Assembly: GCF_001665235.1 (NCBI RefSeq)
Contig: NZ_LZSC01000005.1
Span: 124,001-188,000 of the forward strand
Length of the DNA: 64,000 nucleotides
Origin: Mycobacterium sp. 1100029.7
GTDB lineage: Bacteria; Actinomycetota; Actinomycetes; Mycobacteriales; Mycobacteriaceae
Direction of reading: 5' to 3'
Shown here: piece after piece, positions 1 through 9,422 of the stretch
How positions within the stretch are numbered: position 1 is the first letter of the stretch
Layout of the letters: the number at the start of each line of letters is the position of its first letter
The notes under the pieces: model-generated
The model's database searches: none
What the model saw: only the letters and a program-made list of their open reading frames with translations
What the model was told of the DNA's origin: nothing
Translations under genes and position numbers: made by a program

Positions 1-534
1 CGCGACGCCGTGCTTCCATTCCCGGTCCATCAGCACCGAAAACAGATGACGGTGCAGATCGTCCATCGCATCGTCTTCCTCGCGGATCCGCGCGGCTTTC
101 TCCGGGTCGCGTGACAACACCACCTCTTGTGCGCTGTTGCCCAATTCGACTGCGACCCTGCCCATTTCCGCGAAGTAGCCGTTGACCTCTTCGGGCAGCG
201 CGTGCTGGGGATGACGACGGCGCGCAATTTTGGCGACGTGCAACGCCAGCGCGCCCATCCGGTCGATGTCGGCCACCATCTGGATGGCACTCACGATGGA
301 TCGCAGGTCGCCGGCCACCGGCGCCTGCAGGGCCAGCAGCACGAAGGCGCTCTCCTCGGCCTGGGCGCTGAGCACCGCGATCTGTTCGTGCCCGGAGATC
401 ACTTGTTCGGCCAGGACGAGGTCGGCCTGTAGGAGAGCCTGGGTCGCCCGTTCCATCGCGACCCCGGCCAGCCCGCACATCTCGCCAAGCCGCTCGGACA
501 ACTCCGAGAGTTGCTCATGGTAGGCGGTCCGCAT
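1..534 (-). CDS. phoY2: PhoU-family phosphate regulator (PhoY2-like), C-terminus cut off
   Basis: Negative regulator of the Pst phosphate transporter and the SenX3/RegX3-type two-component system; cytoplasmic. The 178 visible codons begin [12 protein letters not shown] and give the helical PhoU repeat, with the metal-contacting segment [20 protein letters not shown] and a second-repeat segment [14 protein letters not shown]. The remaining C-terminal repeat lies beyond base 1. The ATG at 532-534 gives the N-terminus I recall for mycobacterial PhoY2. It is followed upstream by the LCP gene on the same strand, the order I recall for Rv0821c-Rv0822c. PhoY1 is the only serious alternative name. 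Confidence 0.9.
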   Translation of the reverse strand, partial: MRTAYHEQLSELSERLGEMCGLAGVAMERATQALLQADLVLAEQVISGHEQIAVLSAQAEESAFVLLALQAPVAGDLRSIVSAIQMVADIDRMGALALHVAKIARRRHPQHALPEEVNGYFAEMGRVAVELGNSAQEVVLSRDPEKAARIREEDDAMDDLHRHLFSVLMDREWKHGVA

Positions 535-591
535 GCAGCCAAGCCTACTAACTCGCCGTGGGAAACGGCGGCCTACTGAACCGAAATGCGG

Positions 592-2721
592 TTATTCGCA
601 GGTGGTGTCGGCGGCATTCGTCACTGTCAGGTCGTCCGGCAGCTTGGCGGGCGCGCTGCCCGGACTGCGGTCGATCTGGACGGACAGCGACGAGCCGCTG
701 GGCGCGGGAGCGGTGACCGACTTGAAGTCTGGGCCCAACACCACCTGGACGACCTGCCCGTAGCCGGAGACCCGCGCGACCTTGGAATTGGCGAACGACG
801 ACGCGACCGTCGCGGCGGCCTGCTCGTTGCCGGGGGAGAAGAACACCGTCGTGGCCGTCAGCGAGCTCGGGTAGTCATCGGGGGACATGACGTTGAAACC
901 GTTGTGCTTGAGCTGGCTGGTGGCGGTGGCGGCGAGCCCGCTCTCGGCCGTCGCGTTGGAGACCCGCACCGTGACGTCACCGGGTGAGGTCGTCGTCACC
1001 TGCTCGCGGCGGCCCTCGGGGGCCGCGCTCGGCGGCGGCGGTGTCTTCTTCGTGGTGGGCGCGCTGGTCGGGCCGGACGTCGGTGTCGTTCCCAGGCTCG
1101 CGGCGTTCTGGTCGTTTTCCTCGGGCAACGGATCGTCGTTGATGATCGCGTTGAAGAGCGCCTTCATGTCGGCCGTACGCGGCGGCTCGTCACCGTTCTG
1201 GTCGGTCACCCCGGTGGGCACCGTGACGAACGTGAAGTGGCCCGCCGCCATGCCCTGCAGCGACCGGCCCAGCTGAACAAGGTCTTTGGTCTGCACGTTG
1301 TCCACGCGGCTGTTGCTGATGAACATGTTGACGACGTTGTTCAGCTTGTTCAGGTCGGTCAGCGTGTCCTCGGAGATCAGAGAACGCAGCAGCGATGACA
1401 AGAACAACTGCTGACGTTTGATGCGCCCGTAGTCGCCGTTGACCTCGGTGGTGACCTGCCGTGCCCGCACGTAGTTCAGCGCCGTCGGCCCGTCGATGAG
1501 CTGGCGTCCCGAATGCTCCAGGACGGTGCCGAGCTCGTAGTCGTGCAACGGTGTCTTGCTGCACACCTCGACGCCGCCCAGCGCCTCGACCATCTTGGCG
1601 AAGCCGGCGAAGTCGACGGCGATGAACCGGTTGATGCTCAGCCCGGACAGCTTCTGGATTTCCTTGACCAGGCATTTGGGACCACCGAAGGAGAACGCCG
1701 AGTTCAGTTTGGTCTCGGTGTAAACCATCTTGGGGCCCCACGTCTTCGACTTCTCGTCGTAGAGAGGTCCGTACTTCCCGGTATCGGGATTCCAGGCCTC
1801 GCACTGCATAGGCGTGATGGCCAGGTCGCGCGGGAAGGACACGGCCACCACGCGTTTGCGGTTGGCCGGGATGTTGACCAACATCACGGTGTCCGACCGC
1901 GCGCCGCCGGCGTCTTCCGTGTCGCCGGCGCCCATGTCGGCGTTCTCGCCGGAGCGCGAATCCATGCCGACGATCAAGAAGTCTTCGTCGCCGTACTGCC
2001 CGCCGGGGTCGACGATGTCGGCGGAGTTGGGGTCGAGCGCGTTGATCACGTTGAGCCGGTGGTTCTTCGAGGAACTCCACTGCCACGCGCCGCCGGTCAT
2101 GGCCAGCGCCAACGCGGCGACCAGGGCGGCGAACGAACGCCCCGCCACCAGCAGTCGCTTGCGGCGCTTGGTGGTGGGCGCCGTGTCGGTCCGCGACTTG
2201 GGTCGCCGGGTGCGCTTGGCCTTGACCGGGCGCGACACCGTGGTCGCTTCGTCGCTCGGCTGCGGTTCCTCGTCGTCGGCGTACTCGGTGGACGCCAGGT
2301 CGGGTATCTCCGAGCCGACGTCGAACAAGTAGGCCGGGGTGTCGATGATCTGGGTGTCCTGCATCGCGACCAACAGGTCTGGGTCGGCTTCGTCGTCTTC
2401 TGCTATTTCATCTTCATCCTCGGCGACGGCCGCGCGGCGGTGCCGGGTGACGGTGCTGCTGGCGCCGACCTTCGCGATCAGGTCGGCGACGCTCAGGGCG
2501 CCGGAGGCGTGACTGCCGCCGCTGTCGTCGACGTCCTCGATCGGGTCGTCCGCGGCGGTCTGAACGGGATGCTCGACCTGCCAGCGGTGGACGCTGTCGT
2601 CGGACGGCGGTTCGGAGAACCGCTCCCACGGCGCGGCGCCCAAGGCGACCGGGGAGCCGGTGCGGCGTTCGCGGGAGCCGCGGCGATAGCCAGGAGTGGC
2701 GTCTACGTCGCCGTCACTCAT
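592..2721 (-). CDS. LytR-CpsA-Psr (LCP) family cell-wall glycopolymer ligase
   Basis: LCP proteins transfer polyprenyl-linked glycopolymers, in mycobacteria arabinogalactan, to peptidoglycan at the outer face of the membrane. The 709-residue product has a long acidic cytoplasmic N-terminus, one membrane segment near residues 190-215 after a KRRKR-type basic run, then the LCP domain (FLIVGMDSRSG, SDTVMLVNI, VSFPRDLAI and the YVRARQ segment) with the expected acidic and arginine residues. A Pro/Thr-rich linker follows, then a LytR_C domain (VTVRVSNATAESGLAA). The ATG at 2719-2721 is preferred over one 20 codons upstream because the protein then begins MSDGDVDATPG. It resembles Rv0822c in length and position between phoY2 and dus. 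A redundant rather than main ligase role is likely by comparison with other mycobacterial LCPs. Confidence 0.88.
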   Translation of the reverse strand: MSDGDVDATPGYRRGSRERRTGSPVALGAAPWERFSEPPSDDSVHRWQVEHPVQTAADDPIEDVDDSGGSHASGALSVADLIAKVGASSTVTRHRRAAVAEDEDEIAEDDEADPDLLVAMQDTQIIDTPAYLFDVGSEIPDLASTEYADDEEPQPSDEATTVSRPVKAKRTRRPKSRTDTAPTTKRRKRLLVAGRSFAALVAALALAMTGGAWQWSSSKNHRLNVINALDPNSADIVDPGGQYGDEDFLIVGMDSRSGENADMGAGDTEDAGGARSDTVMLVNIPANRKRVVAVSFPRDLAITPMQCEAWNPDTGKYGPLYDEKSKTWGPKMVYTETKLNSAFSFGGPKCLVKEIQKLSGLSINRFIAVDFAGFAKMVEALGGVEVCSKTPLHDYELGTVLEHSGRQLIDGPTALNYVRARQVTTEVNGDYGRIKRQQLFLSSLLRSLISEDTLTDLNKLNNVVNMFISNSRVDNVQTKDLVQLGRSLQGMAAGHFTFVTVPTGVTDQNGDEPPRTADMKALFNAIINDDPLPEENDQNAASLGTTPTSGPTSAPTTKKTPPPPSAAPEGRREQVTTTSPGDVTVRVSNATAESGLAATATSQLKHNGFNVMSPDDYPSSLTATTVFFSPGNEQAAATVASSFANSKVARVSGYGQVVQVVLGPDFKSVTAPAPSGSSLSVQIDRSPGSAPAKLPDDLTVTNAADTTCE

Positions 2722-2942
2722 GTCTCTACTCGCCTCCGAAGCTCTGATGCCGCCGTCAGTGATGTCCGTGCGCCAAATCACCGCAGCGCCGCGTACGCAG
2801 CGCTACAACTTCGCTACCCCTCAGGTCGCGCTAAAAACCATCGCCCCTGGACAGCGGGGGTAATCCCATCGCCACCTGAGCGCAATCCAGCAAGGCCCAC
2901 ATCGTACTGACTTATCGGCCCAGGCGCGATTTCGAGCGACGT

Positions 2943-4076
2943 TCAGCCGCCGGAGTGCATGACGTCGGCTCCCGCCGGCACCGTGCAGTCGTCGGGATCG
3001 TTCAACCAGCCGTCGGGCAGGGCGACCCGGGCGGGTGAACCCTGCCGGCCGCGCGGCCCGGTCGCCGCCTCCGGGAAGGCGACGGAGCCGTCCAGCCGAT
3101 CCAACAGCGCGTCGAGTTCGTCGAGCGTCTTGACCAGCGCCAGCGCGCGTCGCAGGTCGGATCCGGCCGGGAAGCCATGCAGATACCAGGCGACGTGCTT
3201 GCGGATGTCGCGCATGCCCTTGTCTTCACCGAAATGCGCGGTGAGCAACTCGCCGTGGCGGCGCACGATGTCGGCGACCTCGCCGAGCGTCGGCGGCGTG
3301 GGTGCCGGGGTGCCGGTGAACGCGGCCGACAGTTCGGCGAACAGCCATGGCCGCCCCAGGCAGCCGCGCCCGATGACGACACCGTCGCATCCGGTGCTGG
3401 CCATCATGGTCAGCGCGTCGCTGGCGTCGTAGATGTCGCCGTTGCCGAGCACCGGGATCGACCGTACGTGCTGCTTCAGCTGGGCGATCTGCTCCCAATC
3501 GGCGGTGCCCGAGTAGCGCTGGGCCGCCGTCCGGGCGTGCAGGGCGACCGCGGCCGCTCCTTCGGCTTCGGCGATGCGGCCGGCGTCCAAGTGAGTGCGG
3601 TGCTCGTCGTCGATGCCAATGCGGAACTTGACAGTCACCGGGATGCGGGTGCCTTCGGTGGCGCGTACCGCCGCGGCGACGATTTGGCCGAACAGCCGGC
3701 GCTTGTACGGCAGCGCCGCACCCCCGCCGCGCTTGGTGACCTTGGGCACCGGGCAGCCGAAGTTCATGTCGATGTGATCGGCCAGGTCGTCGTCGGCGAT
3801 CATCTTGGCCGCCGCGTACGTGGTCGCCGGATCGACGGCGTAGAGCTGCAACGAGCGCGGCGTCTCGTCCGGGGAGAAGGTCGTCATGTGCATCGTGACC
3901 GGATGCCGCTCGACCAGGGCCCGGGCCGTCACCATCTCGCAGACGTAGAGCCCGCTGACCGTGCCGACCTTGGACTGCTCGAGTTCACGGCACAGCGTCC
4001 GGAATGCGACGTTGGTGACGCCCGCCATCGGTGCCAAGACCACCGGGCTGGCGAGCTCGATGGAACCGATGCGCAC
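2943..4076 (-). CDS. dus: tRNA-dihydrouridine synthase (DusB/NifR3 type)
   Basis: FMN- and NADPH-dependent reduction of uridine to dihydrouridine in the tRNA D-loop. The 377-residue TIM-barrel protein opens with the family N-terminus (ASPVVLAPMAGVTNVAFR) and carries the catalytic-cysteine signature MNFGCPVPKV, the FMN/phosphate segments VTVKFRIGIDD and PVLGNGDIYD, the GRGCLGRPW loop and the C-terminal helical tRNA-binding domain (KHVAWYLHGFP). It lies 7 bp downstream of desA1 on the same strand, so the two are probably co-transcribed, as in the Rv0823c-Rv0824c order. The C-terminal tail of about 50 residues is Gly/Pro-rich and low in recognisable motifs. Confidence 0.93.
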   Translation of the reverse strand: MRIGSIELASPVVLAPMAGVTNVAFRTLCRELEQSKVGTVSGLYVCEMVTARALVERHPVTMHMTTFSPDETPRSLQLYAVDPATTYAAAKMIADDDLADHIDMNFGCPVPKVTKRGGGAALPYKRRLFGQIVAAAVRATEGTRIPVTVKFRIGIDDEHRTHLDAGRIAEAEGAAAVALHARTAAQRYSGTADWEQIAQLKQHVRSIPVLGNGDIYDASDALTMMASTGCDGVVIGRGCLGRPWLFAELSAAFTGTPAPTPPTLGEVADIVRRHGELLTAHFGEDKGMRDIRKHVAWYLHGFPAGSDLRRALALVKTLDELDALLDRLDGSVAFPEAATGPRGRQGSPARVALPDGWLNDPDDCTVPAGADVMHSGG

Positions 4077-4083
4077 CGCTGGG

Positions 4084-5106
4084 TTACCGCCGGCTCATCA
4101 CGAGCTTGCCGGCCGTCTGGTGCAGCTCGAAAGCGGTGGTTTTCTTGCCGGTGCGGGCTTCCCGATCGAGCTGACGGTGCTTGGACACCTCGAACTTGTC
4201 GCAGGCCTGCTCGAGTTCCTTGATCAGCAAGCCCAGGTCGTCGCGCATCGCCGCGGCCTCGCCGGTGAAGTCCTCCCGCTCGAAAATGCGCCATTTCTTC
4301 AGCACCGGCATCACGACCTCGTCGAGGTGGATGCGGGGGTCGTAGACGCCACCCACGGCGATGAACACGGCCTTGCGCCGGAACTCGGGGACTTGGTAGC
4401 CCGGCATCTGGAAGTTGCGCAGGATCTTGTGTAGCGACCTCATCGCCTGGTTGGGGTTGACCTCGAACCCGGCCTCGCTCACGTCCCGGTAGAAGATCAT
4501 GTGCAGGTTTTCGTCGGCCGAGATCTTGCCCAGCAGCTGGTCGGCGATCGCCTCGTTGCAGGCCTTACCCGTGTTGCGGTGCGAAATGCGGGTCGCGAGC
4601 TCCTGGAATGTCACGTAGATGACGGAGTCGAACAGGCTCTCGGCGAACAGGTCGGCGCGAACCTGATGGTTCTGGCCCGGGCTGAAGCCACGGTTGACCA
4701 CCTCAATGCGCAGCTTTTCCAGCTCGACCGGGTCGACCGCGCGGGTCACCACCAGGTAGTCGCGCAGCGCGATCCCGTGGCGGTTCTCTTCGGCCGTCCA
4801 CCGGTTGACCCAGGTCCCCCACGCCCCGTCCAGGCCGAAGTTCATCGCGATCTCGCGGTGATAGGAGGGCAGATTGTCCTCGGTCATCAAGTTCTGCACC
4901 ATCGCCACCTGGGCGAGGTCGGAAAGCTTGCTCTGCTCCGGGTCCCAGTCCTGGCCGCCCAGCGCGTAGAAATTCTTGCCGTCCGACCACGGGATGTAGT
5001 CGTGCGGGTTCCACGGCTTGTGCATGGAGAGGTGCCGGTTCAGATACTTCTCGACGACCGGCTCCAGCTCGTGCAAAAGCTGCAGGTCCGTCAGTTCGGC
5101 TGGCAT
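4084..5106 (-). CDS. desA1: Acyl-[acyl-carrier-protein] desaturase DesA1
   Basis: Soluble di-iron desaturase that introduces a double bond into acyl-ACP precursors of mycolic acids; essential in studied mycobacteria. The 340-residue sequence keeps the two EExxH/DExxH-type iron motifs, EENRH at 106-110 and DENLH at 198-202, plus Glu76, Glu169 and His176 in ligand-compatible positions. The start MPAELTDLQLLHELEPVVEK is typical of DesA1. A good promoter sits directly upstream with its -10 box about 10 nt from the ATG, so the transcript may be nearly leaderless. The divergent upstream neighbourhood includes a TetR gene, but desaturase control in mycobacteria is known to involve other regulators (MadR). 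Confidence 0.95.
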   Translation of the reverse strand: MPAELTDLQLLHELEPVVEKYLNRHLSMHKPWNPHDYIPWSDGKNFYALGGQDWDPEQSKLSDLAQVAMVQNLMTEDNLPSYHREIAMNFGLDGAWGTWVNRWTAEENRHGIALRDYLVVTRAVDPVELEKLRIEVVNRGFSPGQNHQVRADLFAESLFDSVIYVTFQELATRISHRNTGKACNEAIADQLLGKISADENLHMIFYRDVSEAGFEVNPNQAMRSLHKILRNFQMPGYQVPEFRRKAVFIAVGGVYDPRIHLDEVVMPVLKKWRIFEREDFTGEAAAMRDDLGLLIKELEQACDKFEVSKHRQLDREARTGKKTTAFELHQTAGKLVMSRR

Positions 5107-5116
5107 GACACCCCCA

Positions 5117-5144
5117 ATTATCTGTGTCGAATGGTTGCAGTCAA
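5117..5144 (-). promoter_or_regulatory. Probable desA1 sigma-A-type promoter
   Basis: Read on the minus strand, a -35 box TTGACT (5139-5144) and a -10 box GATAAT (5117-5122) are separated by 16 nt. The -10 box ends 10 nt before the desA1 ATG, which predicts a 5' leader of only a few bases. This is inferred from consensus; no start-site data are available here. Confidence 0.5.
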
Positions 5145-5157
5145 TATATCTGTGTCG
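5119..5157. repeat. Two direct repeats of TATCTGTGTCG in the desA1 promoter
   Basis: TATCTGTGTCG occurs exactly at 5119-5129 and again at 5147-5157, 28 nt apart. One copy overlaps the -10 box and the other lies just upstream of the -35 box. The placement suits binding by a repressor or activator; which protein binds is unknown. Confidence 0.45.
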
Positions 5158-5243
5158 GTCAGTAGCATCAAGTTCCTGCCAGGGCGCGCCGGATCACGAT
5201 TTGGCCTAACAATTCGACCCCGCGCAGCCAGCGGGAAACGTTG

Positions 5244-5855
5244 CTACTCGGATACCCCATCCGAGGGCGGCACATACGGGGCTGCGGTGTTGAAAAGCAT
5301 GTTGACGCAGTAGTCGATGAACTGCTTGCGGGTAGCCCCGAGCTGCCTGTTCAAGTAGGCGGTGAACAAGCTTGTCAGGCCGCCGACCAGGCTGGTGGCG
5401 ATCATTTTCTGCAGTACGGGGTCGCCGATGTCGGACAACTTCTGTTGCAGCAGATCGATGAAGCTGGGCATCCACTCCGCGCCGGACTGGGTCAGGATCG
5501 GCTCGACGGCCGGCGCCAACAGCAGCACCCGACCGCGCACCGGGTCATCGACCATTAACTCGACGAACTGCTCGACCGCCTCCCGGGGAGTGCTCGCCGA
5601 CGTGAGGGTCGTCATCGCTCGGGCGCAGACGTCGTCGTACACCGCGCGCACGAATTCATCCCGGTCGGTGAAGCTCTCGTAGAAGTACCGTTCGGTCAGT
5701 GCGGCCTTGCGACACACAGCGCGGACGGTGAGCGCGGGACCGCGCTCACTACCCAATAACTGCACGCCCGCGGCGATCAGATTGTCGCGACGAAGTGCGT
5801 GGCGACTTTCCAGGGGTACACCTGACCAACGGCCCCGTCGTTGACCGGTCTGCAC
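5244..5855 (-). CDS. TetR-family transcriptional regulator
   Basis: The 203-residue protein has an N-terminal TetR HTH (LTVRAVCRKAALTERYFYESF at about residues 40-60), where recognition-helix residues ERYFYESF match the family, and a variable all-helical ligand domain. The GTG at 5855 is chosen because AGGAG lies 4 nt upstream; a longer reading from 5906 lacks a ribosome site and runs into the divergent gene's leader. It is divergent from the DUF2236 gene with about 66 bp between start codons, so it may control that gene and itself. Position corresponds to Rv0825c as I recall it. The ligand is unknown. Confidence 0.8.
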   Translation of the reverse strand: MQTGQRRGRWSGVPLESRHALRRDNLIAAGVQLLGSERGPALTVRAVCRKAALTERYFYESFTDRDEFVRAVYDDVCARAMTTLTSASTPREAVEQFVELMVDDPVRGRVLLLAPAVEPILTQSGAEWMPSFIDLLQQKLSDIGDPVLQKMIATSLVGGLTSLFTAYLNRQLGATRKQFIDYCVNMLFNTAAPYVPPSDGVSE

Positions 5856-5921
5856 ATCGCTCCTAAGCTTGAATTGACAACGCACGTAGTCAGAATTCGG
5901 ACCCAACTAGGAAACCCGACC

Positions 5922-6986
5922 GTGACCCAAGATACGTCCAAAACCTGCCCACTGACCAGCGCCGAAGCTGGTAGCGACACGACCACTATCGGTGAGCTGG
6001 CAAGTTCCCCCGACGCCGCGCAAGGTGTCGCCGCCGGGTGCCCGGTGTCCCCGGCGGGTTATGTGGCGCCGCCGGCCCCGCTGGGCCCGGACTCCTTGAC
6101 GTGGCGCTACTTCGGGGATTGGCGCGGAATGTTGCAGGGGCCCTGGGCGGGCTCCATGCAGAACATGCACCCCCAGTTGGGTGCGGCGGTCATCGACCAC
6201 TCGACGTTCTTCCGGGAGCGCTGGCCCCGCCTGCTGCGGTCGTTGTATCCGATCGGCGGGGTGGTGTTCGACGGTGACCGTGCCCCGACGACCGGTGCCG
6301 AGGTGCGGGATTACCACGTCGACATCAAGGGCGTCGATGAACAGGGCCGCCGCTACCATGCGATGAACCCCGACGTCTTTTACTGGGCGCACGCCACCTT
6401 CTTCGTCGGAACTATCCTTGTGGCCGAACGCTTTTGCGGTGGGCTGACCGAAGCGCAGAAGCGCCAGCTGTTCGACGAACACGTCGACTGGTACCGGATG
6501 TACGGCATGAGCATGCGGCCGGTGCCGGCGTCTTGGGAGGAATTTCAAGTTTATTGGGACCACATGTGCAGCAGTGTGCTGGAAGACAATTGGGCCGCCC
6601 GTGCCGTACTGGATCTGACGGAATTGCCCAAACCTCCTTTCGCGCAATGGCTTCCGGATGGCCTGTGGGCCGCGCAACGCAAGGTGATGGCGCCGCTGTT
6701 CGTCTGGTTCACCGTCGGTCTCTACGATCCTGCGGTGCGCCGGCTGATGGGCTACCAATGGTCGCGCCGCGACGAATGGCTGCACCGGCGCATCGGCGAC
6801 TTGGTCCGCGTTGTCTTTGCTTGTGTGCCAACACGATTCCGTAAGCACCCGAGAGCTCGGGCGGGTTTGGATCGAGCTTCCGGGCGTATCCCCGTCGATA
6901 CACCCCTCATCCAGACCCCGGCCCGCAACTTGCCGCCGCTCGACGAGCGCGGCAATCCGAAGCATTACTGCCCCGACGTTTCTTAG
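5922..6986 (+). CDS. DUF2236 (MpaB-like) oxygenase family protein
   Basis: DUF2236 proteins include latex-degrading Lcp and MpaB-type enzymes, many binding haem b and oxygen; the substrate of this one is unknown. The 354-residue product has the family blocks LTWRYFGDWRGMLQGPWAGS, QNMHPQLGAAVIDHS, YWAHATFF (with a candidate haem-ligand histidine) and WYRMYGMSMRPVP. The GTG at 5922 follows TAGGAAAC and gives a length close to Rv0826. No signal peptide or membrane span is evident. The kmtR gene that I recall between the M. tuberculosis orthologues of this gene and the next is absent: only 8 bp separate their stop codons. Confidence 0.82.
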   Translation: MTQDTSKTCPLTSAEAGSDTTTIGELASSPDAAQGVAAGCPVSPAGYVAPPAPLGPDSLTWRYFGDWRGMLQGPWAGSMQNMHPQLGAAVIDHSTFFRERWPRLLRSLYPIGGVVFDGDRAPTTGAEVRDYHVDIKGVDEQGRRYHAMNPDVFYWAHATFFVGTILVAERFCGGLTEAQKRQLFDEHVDWYRMYGMSMRPVPASWEEFQVYWDHMCSSVLEDNWAARAVLDLTELPKPPFAQWLPDGLWAAQRKVMAPLFVWFTVGLYDPAVRRLMGYQWSRRDEWLHRRIGDLVRVVFACVPTRFRKHPRARAGLDRASGRIPVDTPLIQTPARNLPPLDERGNPKHYCPDVS

Positions 6987-6994
6987 GGCCGTGG

Positions 6995-7495
6995 TCAGTC
7001 GGCCGGGACGACGGTCGATCGGGCCTGGCCGCCGTTGCGTTGATTCCACAGCCGGTAGACGTCCACCGCGGCGTCCTCGGGCTGGTAGCGCATCGGCAGC
7101 CGCCGCTGGTCCCAGCTCTTCGCGAATTCGTCGTAAAACGTTGAGACTTCGAAGTATTTGCGGTCGTCGAGGTAGTACTGCTCGTAGGACTCGCGGGTGA
7201 TCAGGAAGACGACTTCCTTGGGCGAGCAGTAGTACAGCGAGCCCAGGCACATCGGGCACGGGTGGGCCATCACGTAAATGGTGGCATCGACCAGGTGCTC
7301 GGTGCCGAGCTTCATGAACGCCTCGCGGATGGCGAGGATCTCCGCATGCGCGGTCGGATCATTGGTCTGGGCAACCTTATTGGCGCTCTCGGCCAGCACC
7401 GCACCATCTTTGACGATAACCGTGGCGAACGGGCGGCCACCCTCGGCGACGTTGTGACGCGCCAGGTCGATCGTCCGCTGAGCGAAATCGGTCAT
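6995..7495 (-). CDS. Nucleoside deaminase (CDA/tRNA-adenosine deaminase fold)
   Basis: A zinc-dependent cytidine/guanine-type deaminase of 166 residues. It shows the zinc-site signatures HAEILAI (His ligand and proton-shuttling Glu) and PCPMCLGSLYYC (two Cys ligands). The N-terminus TDFAQRTIDLARHNVAEGGRPFATVIV is that of free-base or nucleoside deaminases rather than TadA. It extends about 25 residues past the catalytic fold. It is probably the Rv0828c counterpart; the physiological substrate cannot be read from sequence. The + strand DUF2236 gene converges on it. Confidence 0.82.
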   Translation of the reverse strand: MTDFAQRTIDLARHNVAEGGRPFATVIVKDGAVLAESANKVAQTNDPTAHAEILAIREAFMKLGTEHLVDATIYVMAHPCPMCLGSLYYCSPKEVVFLITRESYEQYYLDDRKYFEVSTFYDEFAKSWDQRRLPMRYQPEDAAVDVYRLWNQRNGGQARSTVVPAD

Positions 7496-7614
7496 AAGTC
7501 CTCCGGCGAATGCGGGGCGTCGGGTAACTCGCAGAGTATCCCGGCAGGGCGGGCAGCGGCGCTGTGGTAATAAATAGGTTATCTAAATTTAGTGTGTCGG
7601 AGTAGGGGAGCAGC

Positions 7615-8514
7615 ATGGCGCGCAGCGAAAGCGATCGCTGGGATCTTGCGACGAGTGTCGGCGCGACGGCAACCATGGTTGCCGCGCAGCGCGCGCTGTC
7701 CAACGACGAGAAGTTGATCGACGACCCCTACGCGGCACCGTTGGTGCGCGCGGTCGGGATAGATGTGTACGTCCGCGTGGTCAACGGAGAGATCCCGGTC
7801 GGAGAGGACTCCGATTTCGATCCGCGGCGGATGGCCGAGGCGATGGCCACCCGTACCAGGTTCTACGACCAGTACTTCATCGAGGCCACGCAGAGCGGCG
7901 TCGCCCAGGCGGTGATTCTCGCCTCGGGTCTGGACGCGCGCGCCTACCGGTTGCCGTGGCCGGCCGGCACCGTCGTCTACGAGGTCGACATGCCTGACGT
8001 GATCGAGTTCAAGACCCAGACCCTGGGTGACCTCGGCGCCGCGACGACGGCGCAGCGGCGCACCGTCGCGGTCGATCTGCGAGACGACTGGGCCAGCGCG
8101 CTGCAGGCAGCGGGATTCGACCCGAAGGCACCCTCGGCATGGAGCGCCGAGGGCCTGCTGGTGTACCTGCCCGACGAGGCGCAGGACGCGCTGTTCGACA
8201 ACATCACCGAGCTCAGCGCTCCGGGCAGCCGGCTGGCGTTCGAATTCGTGCCCGACACAGCGGTTTTCGCGGACCCGCGCTGGCGCGCCCACCACGACCG
8301 GATGAGTGAACACGGCTTCGAGGTCGACTTCAACGATCTGGTCTACCACGGCGAGCGCAGCCATCTCGTCGATCACCTCAAGCAGCGCGGCTGGGACGTG
8401 TCGTCGCACACCGTGGCGGAGCTGCACGCTGCCAACGGTTTTCAGTATCCCGACGACGACGTCGCGCAGGCGTTCGCCGATGTGACCTACAGCAGCGCGG
8501 TCCTCAAGGGCTGA
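7615..8514 (+). CDS. Class I SAM-dependent methyltransferase (UPF0677 family)
   Basis: One of the mycobacterium-expanded UPF0677 methyltransferases (substrates mostly unknown, some O-methylate lipids or polyketides). The 299-residue sequence starts in the typical way ([22 protein letters not shown]) and has the SAM-binding block [19 protein letters not shown], acidic loop [13 protein letters not shown] and the GLLVYLP motif. The region just upstream is AT-rich, with a perfect 10-bp palindrome CTAAATTTAG at 7583-7592 and GGGGAG before the ATG. It corresponds to Rv0830 by order. Confidence 0.88.
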   Translation: MARSESDRWDLATSVGATATMVAAQRALSNDEKLIDDPYAAPLVRAVGIDVYVRVVNGEIPVGEDSDFDPRRMAEAMATRTRFYDQYFIEATQSGVAQAVILASGLDARAYRLPWPAGTVVYEVDMPDVIEFKTQTLGDLGAATTAQRRTVAVDLRDDWASALQAAGFDPKAPSAWSAEGLLVYLPDEAQDALFDNITELSAPGSRLAFEFVPDTAVFADPRWRAHHDRMSEHGFEVDFNDLVYHGERSHLVDHLKQRGWDVSSHTVAELHAANGFQYPDDDVAQAFADVTYSSAVLKG

Positions 8515-8521
8515 GGCGGCC

Positions 8522-9328
8522 TCAGCGCAGCGGATCGTCGCCCAGCCGGTCGGTGAGCATTTCCTGATACACCGCACGGGCCGGTTCGTACAGATTGTGG
8601 AAGGTCGCGCGTACCGCGTCACGGTTGTACTCGGGGATTGACGCGACCGGAGTCCAGAAGCTGTCGATGTCCAACTGGAAAAACGGTCCCGGCTGCCCGG
8701 CCGCGGTCCGGCGCAGGTAGTAGTTGGGATCCAGCGCCTGGCCCACACCCGGCCCGTATCGCACGATCAACGACTTGCCCGGCTGCTGCTCGCGGTACAC
8801 CGCGGCACCCTGCCATTCGGTCAGCGTCAACCCACCGGGGGCCACGCGTTGCGGCCCCAGCAACGGCTCGGCGATCCACTCGGCCCAGTCGATGCGGCCG
8901 TCGGCGCCGCCGGGTACCCGGATCTCCAACAGGTAGCGCAGGCCGATGCGTTCCACCCCGACGATCGAGGACACCTGCGCGCGGGCGTCCACGACGCGCA
9001 TTGCCACCTCGGACAATGCCTCGAACGTCGAGTATGCGGTGGTCTCGACGACGATCGCCTGGTTTTTCATCGAGGCGGCCAGCGTGCTGTCCCGGTTGAC
9101 GTAGCGGAGAAAGTTTTCGGCCGTGGGCGCCGGACTGCCGCCGGGACCCACCCCCCAGGCCACATCCTGCGCCTGGCGCTCGATCGGCAGTTCGTCGGCG
9201 AGCAGATGTTTGAGTTCCCTGCTCGAGGACTCGGTGAGGGGATCCGTTGCGGGGTGACGGATTTCCATCGTTACCAGTGCTACCGGCGCGTTTTGCCGGG
9301 TCGGATCGACGCTCACCTCGCGAAGCAT
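8522..9328 (-). CDS. TIGR04255-family protein of unknown function
   Basis: The 268-residue product has the TIGR04255 arrangement: a conserved central block VNRDSTLAASMKNQAIVVETT followed by FEALSEVAMRVVDA and the strand VERIGLRYLLEI. No enzymatic motif, signal peptide or membrane span is visible. The ATG at 9326-9328 (MLREVSVDPTRQ) gives a length close to Rv0831c; a longer open frame upstream has shifted composition and overlaps a plausible + strand gene. It converges on the methyltransferase with a 7-bp gap. Confidence 0.72.
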   Translation of the reverse strand: MLREVSVDPTRQNAPVALVTMEIRHPATDPLTESSSRELKHLLADELPIERQAQDVAWGVGPGGSPAPTAENFLRYVNRDSTLAASMKNQAIVVETTAYSTFEALSEVAMRVVDARAQVSSIVGVERIGLRYLLEIRVPGGADGRIDWAEWIAEPLLGPQRVAPGGLTLTEWQGAAVYREQQPGKSLIVRYGPGVGQALDPNYYLRRTAAGQPGPFFQLDIDSFWTPVASIPEYNRDAVRATFHNLYEPARAVYQEMLTDRLGDDPLR

Positions 9329-9422
9329 AACCAAGTCGCTCTGCGGCCAAACGAGGGCCGCTGCGCGCGTTGGTTTACCGGTTCGATCGACGGTTGACCG
9401 GAGCATCGGGCAGGCTGGAAGC

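Noticed and set aside
5907..7259. A 450-codon minus-strand open frame opposite the DUF2236 gene
   Set aside because: It mirrors the real gene and the start of the deaminase; no domain is visible.
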